Source of the DNA: Deltaproteobacteria bacterium
GTDB taxonomy: Bacteria; Desulfobacterota; GWC2-55-46
NCBI GenBank assembly: GCA_016234855.1
Contig: JACRNO010000004.1
Coordinates: 1 to 44,834 of the forward strand
Direction of reading: 5' to 3'
Length of the DNA: 44,834 nt
Both the position numbers and the translations under genes were made by a program. The notes beneath the pieces are model-generated. The model had not been told where the DNA came from and did not search any database. It saw nothing but the letters and a program-made list of their open reading frames with translations. Below, piece after piece: positions 16,094 to 24,901 of the stretch. Position 1 is the stretch's first letter; every line of letters begins with the position of its first letter.

Positions 16094-18190
16094 TCAAAGC
16101 GGGTTGCCTTTGAAACTCTCTGAGACCGCATGTATGACGTCGTTGTCGATAGTGGATTTGGCCATTGTCGCGGCAACGCCGAGCGCGCGCGCACAGAGGC
16201 GGTTCAAGAGCCTGAGGGTGCCGCCGCTCATTTCGTGGACGCGGCCGGCGGTCTTTTCGTCAAAATCGGCGGATGCTGCGTTTGTGCCGGCAAGGACGTA
16301 TCTTGGCACGGCGGCAAGCCGTTTTGCAAGGTATGCCCGGGTCTCGCCCGCGGAAATAGGCGAGAGGGTCTGGTGTACGGTGATTTTCGAGTTTGTCTCG
16401 CGAAAGGCCGGAGTCTTGAGTCTTGCGCCGAGCACAGGCAGCCCAATGAGGACGACCTGAAGGTATTTATGGCGCATTAGTTCGCCCACGAGCGCGAGGC
16501 ACTCGTCGCAGAGCTCGTTGGCGCGGTCGATGACGATGAGGGCGCCTCCGCCCTTGAGGTGGTTCTGCTCTATTGCCATGGTCAGGCTTAGAAGGTCGTC
16601 TTTCAGAGACCCTGCCGTGGAGCAGCGGAACTCGGCGTCTATCGCCCGAAGGAACGCGCGTTTGTCGCTGTATGCGTCAAGCAGGAAGGCGACCATTATC
16701 TTCTCGCCGTTGAGCCTGCGTATAAGCTCGAAGGCCGCGGAGGTCTTTCCTGCGCCGGGTGTGCCCTGTATGAGGACGTGTCCCGCGCGCTTTTTTATGG
16801 CCCCGAGCGCCGCATCAATGGCGGGAGCGACGCCGGAATGGTTGACGAAGTACCGCGCATCGGGTTCTTCGGTCAGAGGGTCTTCGAGAAAGCCGTAGTA
16901 TTCCATGTAACGGCGCCGGACTGAGGCGTCATCAAACGGCCTGGCGGAACGCTTGAACTCCTGGAGCTTTACGATAGACAGGGTATCGAGGAGCCGGGGG
17001 TTTTTGGACAGGGCGGTCCTGAAGGCTTTCTCAGCCGCCTCGGGAAAGCCGGAGGCCAGGTAGATATTCCCGAGAAAACGCCAGGCCTCGGGTATCTCCG
17101 GGTTTGCCGTCAGCAACTCGCGCAGCACCTCGCCCGCCTTTAACGCGGTGGCAAGGTCGCGGCTGTAGTGGGTCCACGCAAGGTAGGCCTTGTACTCGGC
17201 CTCTTGTGGATTAAGGACTGAAATCTCCTTGAATAATTCGACCGCGGCCGGATAGTCTTTTGCGTTAAGGGCCGTTTTGGCCTGTCCAAAGAGCCGCTCG
17301 GCGTTAAATAGGGCCGCTGGCGCTCTCTGGGGCACAGGTTGAGGGCCGGGTTGGACAGGCGGCTCTATAACAACGGCCGGTTCCGCAACCACGGTAACAG
17401 GGATGGGTTCAAAAGTCGTCTCTCCCGGCTCCGGGATGGGCGCGCCTGCGTCCTCTTCCTCTTCCCCGGCCTTTTGCGTCCTTATCATGCCCGTGATGAT
17501 AAAGGCCATGGCAAGGGACTCGGCGCGGTGACGGAGGAGGGCTGAGGCGTCCATGGCCTGGGTCAGGGTCATATTGCCGTCAAATAACTTTAAAAAGCGC
17601 GCCTCTTGCAGGTTCAGGTCGAAGTCCGCGGACCGGTACCTGCCGGTATAGGTTGCGGCCTTGTACACGGTATCAAGGTATGGTTTGAGGTCGGTTTCGA
17701 GTCTTTGGGCCGGGTAAAAGCCGTGGCTCAGTCCTTCGAGGATGAGAAAGGCCGGGTGCGCCGGGGCCTGCTCTATGCCGGATGAAACCACGGCGGCCGT
17801 ATGGTACGCGAATGTGCCGTCGGGCAGGCCCATTACCTTCCATATCCTGCGTTTGAACTGCGAGGCCAGAAATTCGTTGAGCTCGCGTTCGGTTATAAGT
17901 CCCATGGATATCAGGACCTCGCCGTGGCGGCGCTTTTCGTTTACGACCTTTTCAAGGGAGAGCTCATAGTCGGTCTGCGTTATGACCTTTTCGGCGACGA
18001 GCAGCCTGCCGATGACCTCGTTGAGGACGTTGGACGAGGCGGCGACGAGCCGTCCGTTTTTGAAGAAGAAGTGGCGCATAGTCTGGCCGCGCGCGATATC
18101 AAGCACGCCGCAGGGGTCTGGTTCAACGTATATGCGATGGAGCAGTTGTGGCAGACTGGTTTGGGAGAGGTTGCCGCGTAGTTCTTGCAA
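16094..18190 (-). CDS. DUF4388-TPR-AAA ATPase (ExeA-like) fusion protein
   Basis: A 698-residue cytoplasmic protein with three parts. Residues 1-240 resemble DUF4388/PatA N-terminal modules (LRGNLSQTSLPQLLHRIY; GVLDIARGQ; FKNGRLVAASS; LISMGLITERELNEFL), found in gliding and signalling proteins. A proline-rich linker (about 260-295) leads to TPR-like repeats (about 295-410, AEAEYKAYLAWTHYSR and similar). Residues 430-690 form an ExeA/GspA-type AAA ATPase (YYGFLEDPLTEEPD; Walker A GTPGAGKTS at about 472; Walker B GALIVIDRANEL). ExeA-like ATPases act with secretion or pilus assembly, but no such genes are nearby, so its role is open. The start is TTG at 18190 with AAGGAGG upstream. It lies between gdhA and glnE on the same strand. 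Confidence 0.8.
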   Translation of the reverse strand: MQELRGNLSQTSLPQLLHRIYVEPDPCGVLDIARGQTMRHFFFKNGRLVAASSNVLNEVIGRLLVAEKVITQTDYELSLEKVVNEKRRHGEVLISMGLITERELNEFLASQFKRRIWKVMGLPDGTFAYHTAAVVSSGIEQAPAHPAFLILEGLSHGFYPAQRLETDLKPYLDTVYKAATYTGRYRSADFDLNLQEARFLKLFDGNMTLTQAMDASALLRHRAESLAMAFIITGMIRTQKAGEEEEDAGAPIPEPGETTFEPIPVTVVAEPAVVIEPPVQPGPQPVPQRAPAALFNAERLFGQAKTALNAKDYPAAVELFKEISVLNPQEAEYKAYLAWTHYSRDLATALKAGEVLRELLTANPEIPEAWRFLGNIYLASGFPEAAEKAFRTALSKNPRLLDTLSIVKLQEFKRSARPFDDASVRRRYMEYYGFLEDPLTEEPDARYFVNHSGVAPAIDAALGAIKKRAGHVLIQGTPGAGKTSAAFELIRRLNGEKIMVAFLLDAYSDKRAFLRAIDAEFRCSTAGSLKDDLLSLTMAIEQNHLKGGGALIVIDRANELCDECLALVGELMRHKYLQVVLIGLPVLGARLKTPAFRETNSKITVHQTLSPISAGETRAYLAKRLAAVPRYVLAGTNAASADFDEKTAGRVHEMSGGTLRLLNRLCARALGVAATMAKSTIDNDVIHAVSESFKGNPL

Positions 18191-18244
18191 GACGTCCTCC
18201 TTGGTAATAAATCATGCCCCCGCCCTTGGGTGCGAGGTGGACGG

Positions 18245-21200
18245 TTAACCGTGCTCGCGCAGCGCCGTAAGGACCTTGTTAAAGATAATCCTTACCGCTG
18301 TTGCGTAATGAACGTAGTCGTCGAGCAGGCCGGCGCCCGGGTCCTTTCCTTTATAATCGGCCCGTTTGGCAAGGGCGGTAAGCTCTTCGGAGCCGGCCAC
18401 GAGTATGCCTTCGGGCCTGTCGGCAACGATACGCTGCCTGAGTTCGATGCGCCGGTAGAAGGCGTGGGCCTCGGTCAGGAGATGATAGTCGCCCTCTTCA
18501 AGCATGCCGGCCGCAAAGAGCCGTTTCAGCGCCTTGCGGGTCTGGCCGATACGCAGGCTCTTGTCGTGGTTGCCGGCGAAAAGTTGAAGCGCCTGGGTCA
18601 GGAACTCGATGTCGTTCAGGCCGCCTCTGCCCGCTTTCAGATTATACCTGTCATTTGTTTCTTTGGCAATTTCTTCCTCCATCCGCGCCCTGATGCGGAG
18701 CATCTCGTCGACGTCCCCGGCCGTAAGAGGCCTTGAATAGACGACCTCGGCAAGCTCCATCAGGACTGCCGAGCCCGCGGCGATATCGCCCGCGACGGCG
18801 CGGGCCTTTAGCCAGGCCTGGCGCTCCCATACGGAGGTCTTTGACGCGTGGTAGGACAAAAGCGCGTCGCAAGATACGACAAGCGGGCCGGAACTGCCCG
18901 AAGGCCGAAGCCGCGCATCCACGTCGAATACAAACCCCTCGCGCGTGCGAAGCGTCAGTATGCTGATGATGCGTTGGGCGAGTTTGACGAAGTACTCGTG
19001 GCAGCCTATGGGTTTCGGTCCGTCAGTCCTGCATTCGTCTCCGGTCTCCCCGTAGACGAAGACGATGTCGAGGTCCGAGCCGTATATCAGCTCGCGGCTG
19101 CCGAGTTTGCCCAGTCCGAGTATCGTGAACCAGCCGCTCAGCGGCGCGCCGTAGACGGGCCTGAGCGCAGTTTCGGCGATGCCGAGCGCGGCATTGAGCG
19201 CGGCCTCGGCAAGAAGGGTGATCTGCACCGTTATCTCGCGCCCGGTCAGGTTGCCGCGCACGTCGTTTACGCCTATCCTGAAGACCTCCTGGTTTTTGAG
19301 ACGGCGCAGTTCCTCAAGGGCCTCTTCATAGTCCGCGTTCACGTCGAGTCCGGCCAGAAATTCGCCTTTGCGCCTGTATGGTACGGAGGAGTCCTTTGAC
19401 AGGAGCATATCGAGGCTCTCAGGCCGCTCGATAAGCCTCCTTGAGAGAAAGACGCTCGTGCCGAATATCTTCATAAGCTCGTCTATGACCGCCGGGTTTT
19501 CCGCAAGGAGCGAGTAGAAGGTCGGGCGCGGGCCTATGGAAAAGATGAGGCGTTCGAGAAATGCCAGGGCCTTGTCAGGTTCAGGCGAGCATGCGGCGCG
19601 ATGGATAAAGACGGGCATGAGACGCGCGAGCAGGACGATGGAACGCGCCCCGAGGCGCAGTGTCTGAGATGCGCCTCTTAACCTGAAGAGACAGGCCGCC
19701 GTTGCCTCAAGCTCCTTGAAACCGGCCTGGCCGAGCCTTGTCGCGGCCTCGCCCTCGGCGAGGTCCGGGGCCAGCAGCATGCGTATCTCATCCGGTATGC
19801 CCGCGTCAAGGTCCTCTTCCGAGTAGAATAAAGACCGGTATATATCGTGGATGAGGCCGGTGGCGCGCTTATAGGCCTCCCACAGGGCCGCGCCCGCGTC
19901 CACGGCATGCTCGTCTCTAAAACCCATCATGCGGGCGAGTCTTAAGAGTTCGTCAGGCAGCGCTGGTATGGTCTGGCTCTGTGCGCCTTCGACTATCTGT
20001 ATGCGGTGCTCGAGCCTGCGGAGGAACACATAGCCGTCTCTGAGGTTGGCGGCCTCCGTTGCCTTTACAAGTCCGGCCGCCTCCAACGCGGCCAGGGCGT
20101 GCAGGGTTGAGCGATGGCGCAGCGTCCTGTCCCTGCCGGAATGTATGAGCTGCAGGGCCTGACAGAAGAACTCCACCTCGCGTATCCCGCCCTCGCCGAG
20201 TTTTACGTCCACGGTATCCGGGCTCCTGCGCAAAAGACTCAGGTCGATGCGCTCCTTCATGACCTTTATCTCTTCTATGGCCGTAAAGTCAAGAAACCTG
20301 CGGAATACGAACGGCCGCACCGTCTCGATGAACTGGCTGCCGAGGGCCGCGTCCCCGGCGACCGGGCGCGCCTTGAGCATGGCCGCGCGCTCCCAGGGCT
20401 GGCCCCACGACTCGTAATATATCTCGGCCCCGCGCAGTGATATGGCCGCCTGCCCGCCCTTGCCGTCCGGCCGCAGGTTGAGGTCGACCCTGAAGACGAA
20501 CCCCTCGTCGGTAATCCGGGAGATGAGGCGCGTGGTCATGGACGCGGCCTTGACAAAGAAGGCGTGTAGCCCGAGGCGCGTGTGCGCCTTGTTGTCCACG
20601 CCCGTTGTCTCGCCGTTATCCGAGGCGTAGATAAAGATGATATCGATGTCGGATGAGAAGTTAAGTTCCCGGCCCCCGAGCTTGCCGAGTCCGATGACGG
20701 TCATTGCGGCCTCTTGCTCAACCCCGTCATCGTCAATATAGAGAGGCGCGCCGTGGGCGAGTTTCAGCGTGCGCATGATGAAGCCCAGGGCGGCGTCGAG
20801 CGCAACAGAGGCGAGGTCCGAGAGTTCCGTAACCGTCTCTTCAAGGGTAGCCATGTCGAGGATGTCGCGTGAGCCGATGCGAAGGTACTCTTTCTGTCTG
20901 TAGACGCGCAGCGCCCGCGCCGCCTCGTCGAAGGTGACAACGCCGCTCATGGCGGCCTCGATGCCGCTTCGGAAGGCGGCCGGGTCCCTGCGCTCAGAAA
21001 GTCCGTTGTTCATAAAGAGCCACTCGTAATACCCGGGGTTGCGTATGATGGTCGCGACGAGCGCGGGCGACGAGCCTGCTACGGCGATGAGCCGGTTGAT
21101 GACGGTCTCATCCCTGAGGGAGGCGGTGATGACCTCCGGCGGGATGGTTTGGCTGAGACGCTCGACGTTATTGAGGCAGTCGCCGGGCGACGGCGAGGCC

Positions 21201-21352
21201 GCGGCAAGGGCGGCAAGTGAGTCTATATGCGGGGCGAACGGACCCTTGGCAAGAAGCCGGAGGTTCGTTAGCGCGGCCTTTGGCTCGCGCCAGCCCATCG
21301 CAACAAGACGGGCGAGCGCGGCTGCCTCGTCGTTTGAGAAGATTTCAATCAC
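18245..21352 (-). CDS. glnE: Bifunctional glutamine synthetase adenylyltransferase/deadenylylase
   Basis: Switches glutamine synthetase off by adenylylation and on again by removing AMP, under PII control. The 1035-residue length and tandem organisation fit GlnE: two nucleotidyltransferase domains, each with the G-x-G-K-L-G-x-R-E-L and SDxD pattern. The first is GLGKLGGRELNFSSDIDIIF (about 218-237, deadenylylase); the second is GLGKLGSRELIYGSDLDIVF (about 745-764, adenylylase). Both are followed by helical domains containing GxGGLNDIEF- or GEGGIREVEF-type segments. It starts with GTG at 21352. It shares the strand with gdhA, but no glnA or glnB is in the window. Confidence 0.95.
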   Translation of the reverse strand: MIEIFSNDEAAALARLVAMGWREPKAALTNLRLLAKGPFAPHIDSLAALAAASPSPGDCLNNVERLSQTIPPEVITASLRDETVINRLIAVAGSSPALVATIIRNPGYYEWLFMNNGLSERRDPAAFRSGIEAAMSGVVTFDEAARALRVYRQKEYLRIGSRDILDMATLEETVTELSDLASVALDAALGFIMRTLKLAHGAPLYIDDDGVEQEAAMTVIGLGKLGGRELNFSSDIDIIFIYASDNGETTGVDNKAHTRLGLHAFFVKAASMTTRLISRITDEGFVFRVDLNLRPDGKGGQAAISLRGAEIYYESWGQPWERAAMLKARPVAGDAALGSQFIETVRPFVFRRFLDFTAIEEIKVMKERIDLSLLRRSPDTVDVKLGEGGIREVEFFCQALQLIHSGRDRTLRHRSTLHALAALEAAGLVKATEAANLRDGYVFLRRLEHRIQIVEGAQSQTIPALPDELLRLARMMGFRDEHAVDAGAALWEAYKRATGLIHDIYRSLFYSEEDLDAGIPDEIRMLLAPDLAEGEAATRLGQAGFKELEATAACLFRLRGASQTLRLGARSIVLLARLMPVFIHRAACSPEPDKALAFLERLIFSIGPRPTFYSLLAENPAVIDELMKIFGTSVFLSRRLIERPESLDMLLSKDSSVPYRRKGEFLAGLDVNADYEEALEELRRLKNQEVFRIGVNDVRGNLTGREITVQITLLAEAALNAALGIAETALRPVYGAPLSGWFTILGLGKLGSRELIYGSDLDIVFVYGETGDECRTDGPKPIGCHEYFVKLAQRIISILTLRTREGFVFDVDARLRPSGSSGPLVVSCDALLSYHASKTSVWERQAWLKARAVAGDIAAGSAVLMELAEVVYSRPLTAGDVDEMLRIRARMEEEIAKETNDRYNLKAGRGGLNDIEFLTQALQLFAGNHDKSLRIGQTRKALKRLFAAGMLEEGDYHLLTEAHAFYRRIELRQRIVADRPEGILVAGSEELTALAKRADYKGKDPGAGLLDDYVHYATAVRIIFNKVLTALREHG

Positions 21353-21398
21353 ACTCTTTTTATATATTAATTGCTTCCAAAAGGCAAACCTTTAGCAG

Positions 21399-21424
21399 AC
21401 CGCTGAAACCCCGGTTTCAGCGGT
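21399..21424. repeat. Perfect 12-bp stem hairpin
   Basis: ACCGCTGAAACC pairs with GGTTTCAGCGGT across a 2-nt loop, in the gap between the divergent glnE and dsrE-like genes. It has no T-run on either side and shares the CCGCTGAAA core with the ends of the MITE-like elements, so it is probably a remnant of that family. Confidence 0.6.
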
Positions 21425-21456
21425 TGTCGAGAACCGCATTGCCGCGTCTAAATCCC

Positions 21457-21484
21457 TTGAAAAAAATCGTGTCTGTAATATGAT
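21457..21484 (+). promoter_or_regulatory. Promoter for the dsrE-tusA genes
   Basis: TTGAAA (21457-21462), a 16-bp spacer and TATGAT (21479-21484), 30 bp upstream of the DsrE-like start; AAGGAGG follows. Confidence 0.55.
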
Positions 21485-21514
21485 ATAGGTATGGGCTAAG
21501 GAGGCCCGGATGTA

Positions 21515-22009
21515 ATGTCCGATAAGACGCTCAATAAGAAACCCGTAACAATAGTCCTCTTCAGCGGCGAGCTTGACAAGGCCATGGCCGCCTTTGTCAT
21601 AGCCACCTCTGCCGCGTCAATGGGCATGCCTGTCAGCATCTTTTTCACCTTCTGGGGGCTTAACGTCATAAAGAAGCAGGGCGGTCTGATAAAAGGCTCC
21701 AACTGGATGCAGCGGATGCTCAATATTATGAACTACGGGCACGCGCGCAAGCTCGCCCTGTCGAAGATGAACATGCTCGGGATGGGCCCGGCCATGCTCA
21801 AGACAATGATGGCGAAAAAGCGCGTGCCGGACATGGCCGAGTTCATCAAGACGGCTGCCGCCCTCGGCGTGAAGTTCTATCCGTGCGAGATGTCTATGAC
21901 GGTCATGGGCCTTAAGAAAGAGGACTTCTTGGACGAGCGCGAGGCTGTCATAGGCGCGGTCTCGTATCTCTCGATTGCAAAGGACTCGCAGGTCAACCTC
22001 TTCATCTGA
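21515..22009 (+). CDS. DsrE-like (DsrE/DsrF/DrsH family) sulfur relay protein
   Basis: A 164-residue protein of the DsrE/peroxiredoxin-like family. It opens with a Rossmann-like segment VTIVLFSGELDKAMAAFVIA and SIFFTFWGLNVIKKQGG, then a methionine-rich middle part, and has a single likely reactive cysteine (Cys124 in KFYPCEMSMTVMG). Relatives carry sulfane sulfur on this cysteine and exchange it with TusA. The next gene is tusA on the same strand, 40 bp on, so the two probably work as a persulfide donor-acceptor pair. Whether sulfur goes to tRNA thiolation, cofactors or energy metabolism is not visible; no dsrAB or hdr genes are near. Confidence 0.88.
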   Translation: MSDKTLNKKPVTIVLFSGELDKAMAAFVIATSAASMGMPVSIFFTFWGLNVIKKQGGLIKGSNWMQRMLNIMNYGHARKLALSKMNMLGMGPAMLKTMMAKKRVPDMAEFIKTAAALGVKFYPCEMSMTVMGLKKEDFLDEREAVIGAVSYLSIAKDSQVNLFI

Positions 22010-22049
22010 TTGACCTCGTAGTCTTATATCAACGTGCGGAGTTTGCGTG

Positions 22050-22298
22050 ATGACACAATATACGATAGATAAATCGCTTGACGCCAGGGGATGGTGCTGT
22101 CCCATGCCCTCGGTAAAGACGGCCCTTGCGCTCGAAGGCATGGCCGACGGCCAGGTCATAGAGGTCATTACAGACGACCCGGTATCGAAAAGGGACCTGC
22201 CTGTATGGGCCGAGGCGACCGGCAACACCTTGCTGGCCGTCGAAGAGACGGATTCGACCATAAAGATATACTTGCGTAAGGGCGAGGCTCAGGCGTAA
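22050..22298 (+). CDS. tusA: TusA family sulfur carrier protein
   Basis: An 82-residue two-layer alpha/beta sulfur carrier. The family signature CPxP is present as ARGWCCPMPSVKTALAL, with an extra cysteine just before the conserved one. The end IKIYLRKGEA matches the last beta strand. The start is ATG at 22050, or the GTG one codon earlier; GGAG lies upstream of both. It follows the DsrE-like gene in one transcription unit and probably shuttles persulfide sulfur with it. Confidence 0.92.
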   Translation: MTQYTIDKSLDARGWCCPMPSVKTALALEGMADGQVIEVITDDPVSKRDLPVWAEATGNTLLAVEETDSTIKIYLRKGEAQA

Positions 22299-22384
22299 CG
22301 CGGCCTTTGTCTCTTTCTTACAAATAGCAGGCTGCGTTATCGGTTGCCGGGAAAGGTCTTATATCGACGCATTCAGGGGGTATC

Positions 22385-23164
22385 ATGCCGCGCCTCTATC
22401 ACGTAGACCTTGACGCCGCCATGACATGCGGCGCGCGCATCGCCCTGCTGCCGGGCGACCCGGGCCGGGTGAGCCTCATCGCGCAGGCCATAGACCGCGT
22501 CTATGCCGAAGGCTTCAAGCCCCTTGCATCGAAGCGCGAGTTTACCACCTGCCTTGCGAGGATAAAGGGCACGCCGGTCCTTGTCACCTCGACCGGCATA
22601 GGCGGCCCGTCCGCCTCCATTGCGGTTGACGAGCTTGCCCGGCTCGGGGTTACGACCTTTATCAGGGTCGGCACTTCCGGCGCGATTCAGCCGGGCATAA
22701 AAAACGGCGACTGCGTTATTACCACCGCATCGGTCAGGCTTGACGGCGCATCCACCCATTATGCGCCGATAGAGTTTCCGGCGGTTGCCTCACACCGGGT
22801 AACCGACGCCCTTATCCGCGGGGCAAAGGCCGCGGGTGTAAGGCACCATCTCGGCATAACCGCCTCATCCGATACGTTCTATCAGGGAGAGGAGCGGACC
22901 GACTCGTTCAGAAAATACATCCTCAAGAGGTTTCGCGGCTCGACCGAAGAATGGCGGAACCTCGGTGTCCTTAATTACGAGATGGAGTCGGCAACGCTCC
23001 TGACCGCCACCGCCTCCATGGGCCTTGAAGGCGGCTGCATAACCGGGGTGGTCAACAGAGGCTCCGTGGGCAGGATTACGAAAGCCGCGCTCAGAAAAGG
23101 CGAGGATAACGCCTTGCGGGCGGCAATCGAAGCGGCGGCTTGGCTTATCGGGAACAAGGGCTGA
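22385..23164 (+). CDS. udp: Uridine phosphorylase-like nucleoside phosphorylase
   Basis: Cleaves pyrimidine nucleosides with phosphate to base and ribose 1-phosphate (salvage). The 259 residues show LPGDPGRV (phosphate loop, about 21-28), TSTGIGGPSASIAVDEL (about 65-81), FIRVGTSGAIQP (about 93-104) and the signature GVLNYEMESATLLT (about 201-214). The region before it (RGSTEEWRNLG) is typical of Udp rather than of purine phosphorylase. Substrate choice cannot be proven from sequence. It starts 86 bp after tusA and may have its own promoter. Confidence 0.88.
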   Translation: MPRLYHVDLDAAMTCGARIALLPGDPGRVSLIAQAIDRVYAEGFKPLASKREFTTCLARIKGTPVLVTSTGIGGPSASIAVDELARLGVTTFIRVGTSGAIQPGIKNGDCVITTASVRLDGASTHYAPIEFPAVASHRVTDALIRGAKAAGVRHHLGITASSDTFYQGEERTDSFRKYILKRFRGSTEEWRNLGVLNYEMESATLLTATASMGLEGGCITGVVNRGSVGRITKAALRKGEDNALRAAIEAAAWLIGNKG

Positions 23165-23178
23165 AAAGGACGGGGCTT

Positions 23179-23709
23179 ATGGCAGGGATGGCATATCCGG
23201 CATATAAAAGGCTCAAACGTTACGCAATTATTGGCCTTTTCATCTCAATGACCGCGTTTGCGGGCTGCGCGCCTGTTATTTCTCAAAAGACGCTTGATAC
23301 GGTCGACAGGGCGGCTGTCTTCAAGGACGTGCAGGCCGAACCGGCCCGATATGCGGACAGGCCGGTATTATTCGGCGGCGCGATAATCGCGGTGGAGAAC
23401 CTGACCGGCGCGACTTATGTCGAGGTCATGCAGCAGCCGCTCAACTCGCGCCTCAAGCCCGTTGACCCCGGCAATACGCAGGGCCGGTTCATTGCGGTCT
23501 TTAAAGGCTTTAAAGACCCGGCCATTTATGCGCCGGGCAGGTTACTGACCGTGGCAGGTAAGGTCTTTGGTTCGCAGACCCGGCCGCTCGGGAAGATGGA
23601 CTACCGTTATCCGCTAATCGAGGTTAGCGAAGACCACCTGTGGCCCGGCCCTGGCGAGTCCGCAAGCCCGGGGGTGAGCATTGGTCTCGGGGTCGGGGTA
23701 TATCGGTAG
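23179..23709 (+). CDS. Slp family outer-membrane lipoprotein
   Basis: A 176-residue lipoprotein. I chose the ATG at 23179 because AAGGACGGGG precedes it; the open frame extends upstream into udp. A signal peptide (YAIIGLFISMTAFAGC) ends with a good lipobox, AFAGC. The body matches the Slp family: VDRAAVFKDVQAEPARYADRPVLFGGAIIAVEN, then FKGFKDPAIYAPGRLLTVAGKV and a YPLIEVSEDHLWP segment. In enterobacteria Slp is induced by starvation; the role here is unknown. The end is glycine-rich (GVSIGLGVGVYR). Confidence 0.85.
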   Translation: MAGMAYPAYKRLKRYAIIGLFISMTAFAGCAPVISQKTLDTVDRAAVFKDVQAEPARYADRPVLFGGAIIAVENLTGATYVEVMQQPLNSRLKPVDPGNTQGRFIAVFKGFKDPAIYAPGRLLTVAGKVFGSQTRPLGKMDYRYPLIEVSEDHLWPGPGESASPGVSIGLGVGVYR

Positions 23710-23823
23710 CCGCATAGCGGGCTGATTAGAGGCATCCAGGATTTATCCGCCGGTAAAGGGTTAACGGTTCAAATTAAGACTCCTGAAAAACCCCTTTTAT
23801 CTGTCATTCTGAGGAGCGCTTTT

Positions 23824-24015
23824 GGCGCCAAAGACACAACGTTAGCGCACAAGGCGCCAAAGACACAACGTTAGCGCACAAGGCGCCAAAGACACAACGT
23901 TAGCGCACAAGGCGCCAAAGACACAACGTTAGCGCACAAGGCAACGTTAGCGCACAAGGCGCCAAAGACACAACGTTAGCGCACAAGGCGCCAAAGACAT
24001 AACATTAGCGCACAA
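23824..24015 (+). repeat. 29-bp tandem repeat array (six full units and one short unit)
   Basis: Units at 23824-23852, 23853-23881, 23882-23910, 23911-23939, 23958-23986 and 23987-24015, plus a shortened 18-nt unit at 23940-23957 that lacks 11 internal bases. Each full unit begins GGCGCCAAAGAC, carries AACGTT and ends AGCGCACAA; the first four are identical and the last carries AACATT. There are no spacers between units. Each unit contains the palindromes GGCGCC and AACGTT. Partial and single copies occur at 4632, 34194, 35425 and 36974. Confidence 0.95.
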
Positions 24016-24042
24016 GCGAATATAAATGGCGGTTTCATTACT

Positions 24043-24077
24043 TGTAAATTATCCGTCGTTTTTGCGGATAATTTACA
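24043..24077. repeat. Perfect hairpin inside the composite element
   Basis: TGTAAATTATCCG (24043-24055) and CGGATAATTTACA (24065-24077) form a perfect 13-bp stem with a 9-nt loop TCGTTTTTG. Confidence 0.85.
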
Positions 24078-24164
24078 TCTCGTAACTTGTTAATTTATCA
24101 AAGGCCTGAGATTCTTCGCTACGCTCAGAATGACAGAAAATACCCCTTTTTCAGGGGTCTCAAA

Positions 24165-24821
24165 TTAAGCCCGCACCGCCTCTCTCATGGCGGCAATCGT
24201 CTTCTTGTAATCCGGCGTGCCGAATATGCCGGAGCCTGAGACGAAGACGTCGGCACCTGCCCTGGCAGCCTCCGCGATATTCGCCACCTTTATCCCGCCG
24301 TCCACCTCAAGCTCGGTCTTCAGTCCCCGCTCGTTTATCATCCTTCTGACCGTCTCCAGCTTTTTCAGCGCGCCCGGGATAAAACCCTGTCCGGAAAAGC
24401 CCGGATTTACGGACATGATAAGCACGAGGTCCACGTCGTTCAAGACCTCTTCGATGGCCGAGACCGGGGTGCCAGGGTTTATGGTGACGCCGGGGCGCGC
24501 CTTATGCTCTCTTATCGCCTGAACAACCTTGTGCAGGTGGCGGGTTGCCTCGGCATGCACGGTGATGATGGATGCGCCTGCCTTTGCAAAATCCGCGATA
24601 TAGCGCTCCGGCTCCTCTATCATCAGATGGACGTCGAGCGGCAGCCGCGTCGCCCTTTTCAAGGCCTCGACGATAAACGGGCCGATGGTGATATTCGGCA
24701 CGAACCTGCCGTCCATGACGTCGACGTGCAGGTAATCGGCGCCAGCGGCCTCAAGGGCCGAGAGTTCGGCGGTAAGTTTCGTGAAATCAGCCGAGAGTAC
24801 GGACGGGGAAATCTTCATCAT
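24165..24821 (-). CDS. rpe: Ribulose-phosphate 3-epimerase
   Basis: Interconverts ribulose 5-phosphate and xylulose 5-phosphate in the pentose phosphate and Calvin pathways. The 218-residue TIM barrel shows ISPSVLSADF, the metal and catalytic segments HVDVMDGRFVPNITIGP (about 35-51), DVHLMIEEPE, ILIMSVNPGFSGQGFI (about 133-148) and the phosphate-binding DGGIK and FVSGSGIFG. AAGGAG precedes the ATG pair. The stop codon touches the composite repeat element downstream. Confidence 0.96.
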   Translation of the reverse strand: MMKISPSVLSADFTKLTAELSALEAAGADYLHVDVMDGRFVPNITIGPFIVEALKRATRLPLDVHLMIEEPERYIADFAKAGASIITVHAEATRHLHKVVQAIREHKARPGVTINPGTPVSAIEEVLNDVDLVLIMSVNPGFSGQGFIPGALKKLETVRRMINERGLKTELEVDGGIKVANIAEAARAGADVFVSGSGIFGTPDYKKTIAAMREAVRA

Positions 24822-24901
24822 GATAGGGGTTGCGCTCCTTTAATAGGATTTCTTTGGAAGAGACCGGATAAACAGCCGCCTGAGGCGATGAGGCGTTATA
24901 G

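Larger units (their letters stand above)
23771..24170. repeat. Composite repeat element with long terminal inverted repeats
   Basis: This 400-bp non-coding stretch (almost the whole 455-bp slp-rpe gap) is bounded by imperfect inverted repeats of about 48 bp. Each contains AGACnCCTGAAAAA and TCTGTCATTCTGAG, the second copy being inverted and ending at the rpe stop. Inside are the 29-bp tandem array, a perfect 13-bp stem hairpin at 24043-24077, and a complete ATTCTGAGCG/GAAGAATCTC palindromic unit at 24108-24137. The layout looks like an element that captured or was invaded by the array. Confidence 0.7.

Noticed and set aside
21399-21424. Terminator between glnE and the dsrE-like gene
   Set aside because: The genes are divergent here, so no transcript ends at this point, and there is no T-run.
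23824-24015. CRISPR array
   Set aside because: The 29-bp units are directly adjacent with no spacers between them, and no cas genes are in the window.
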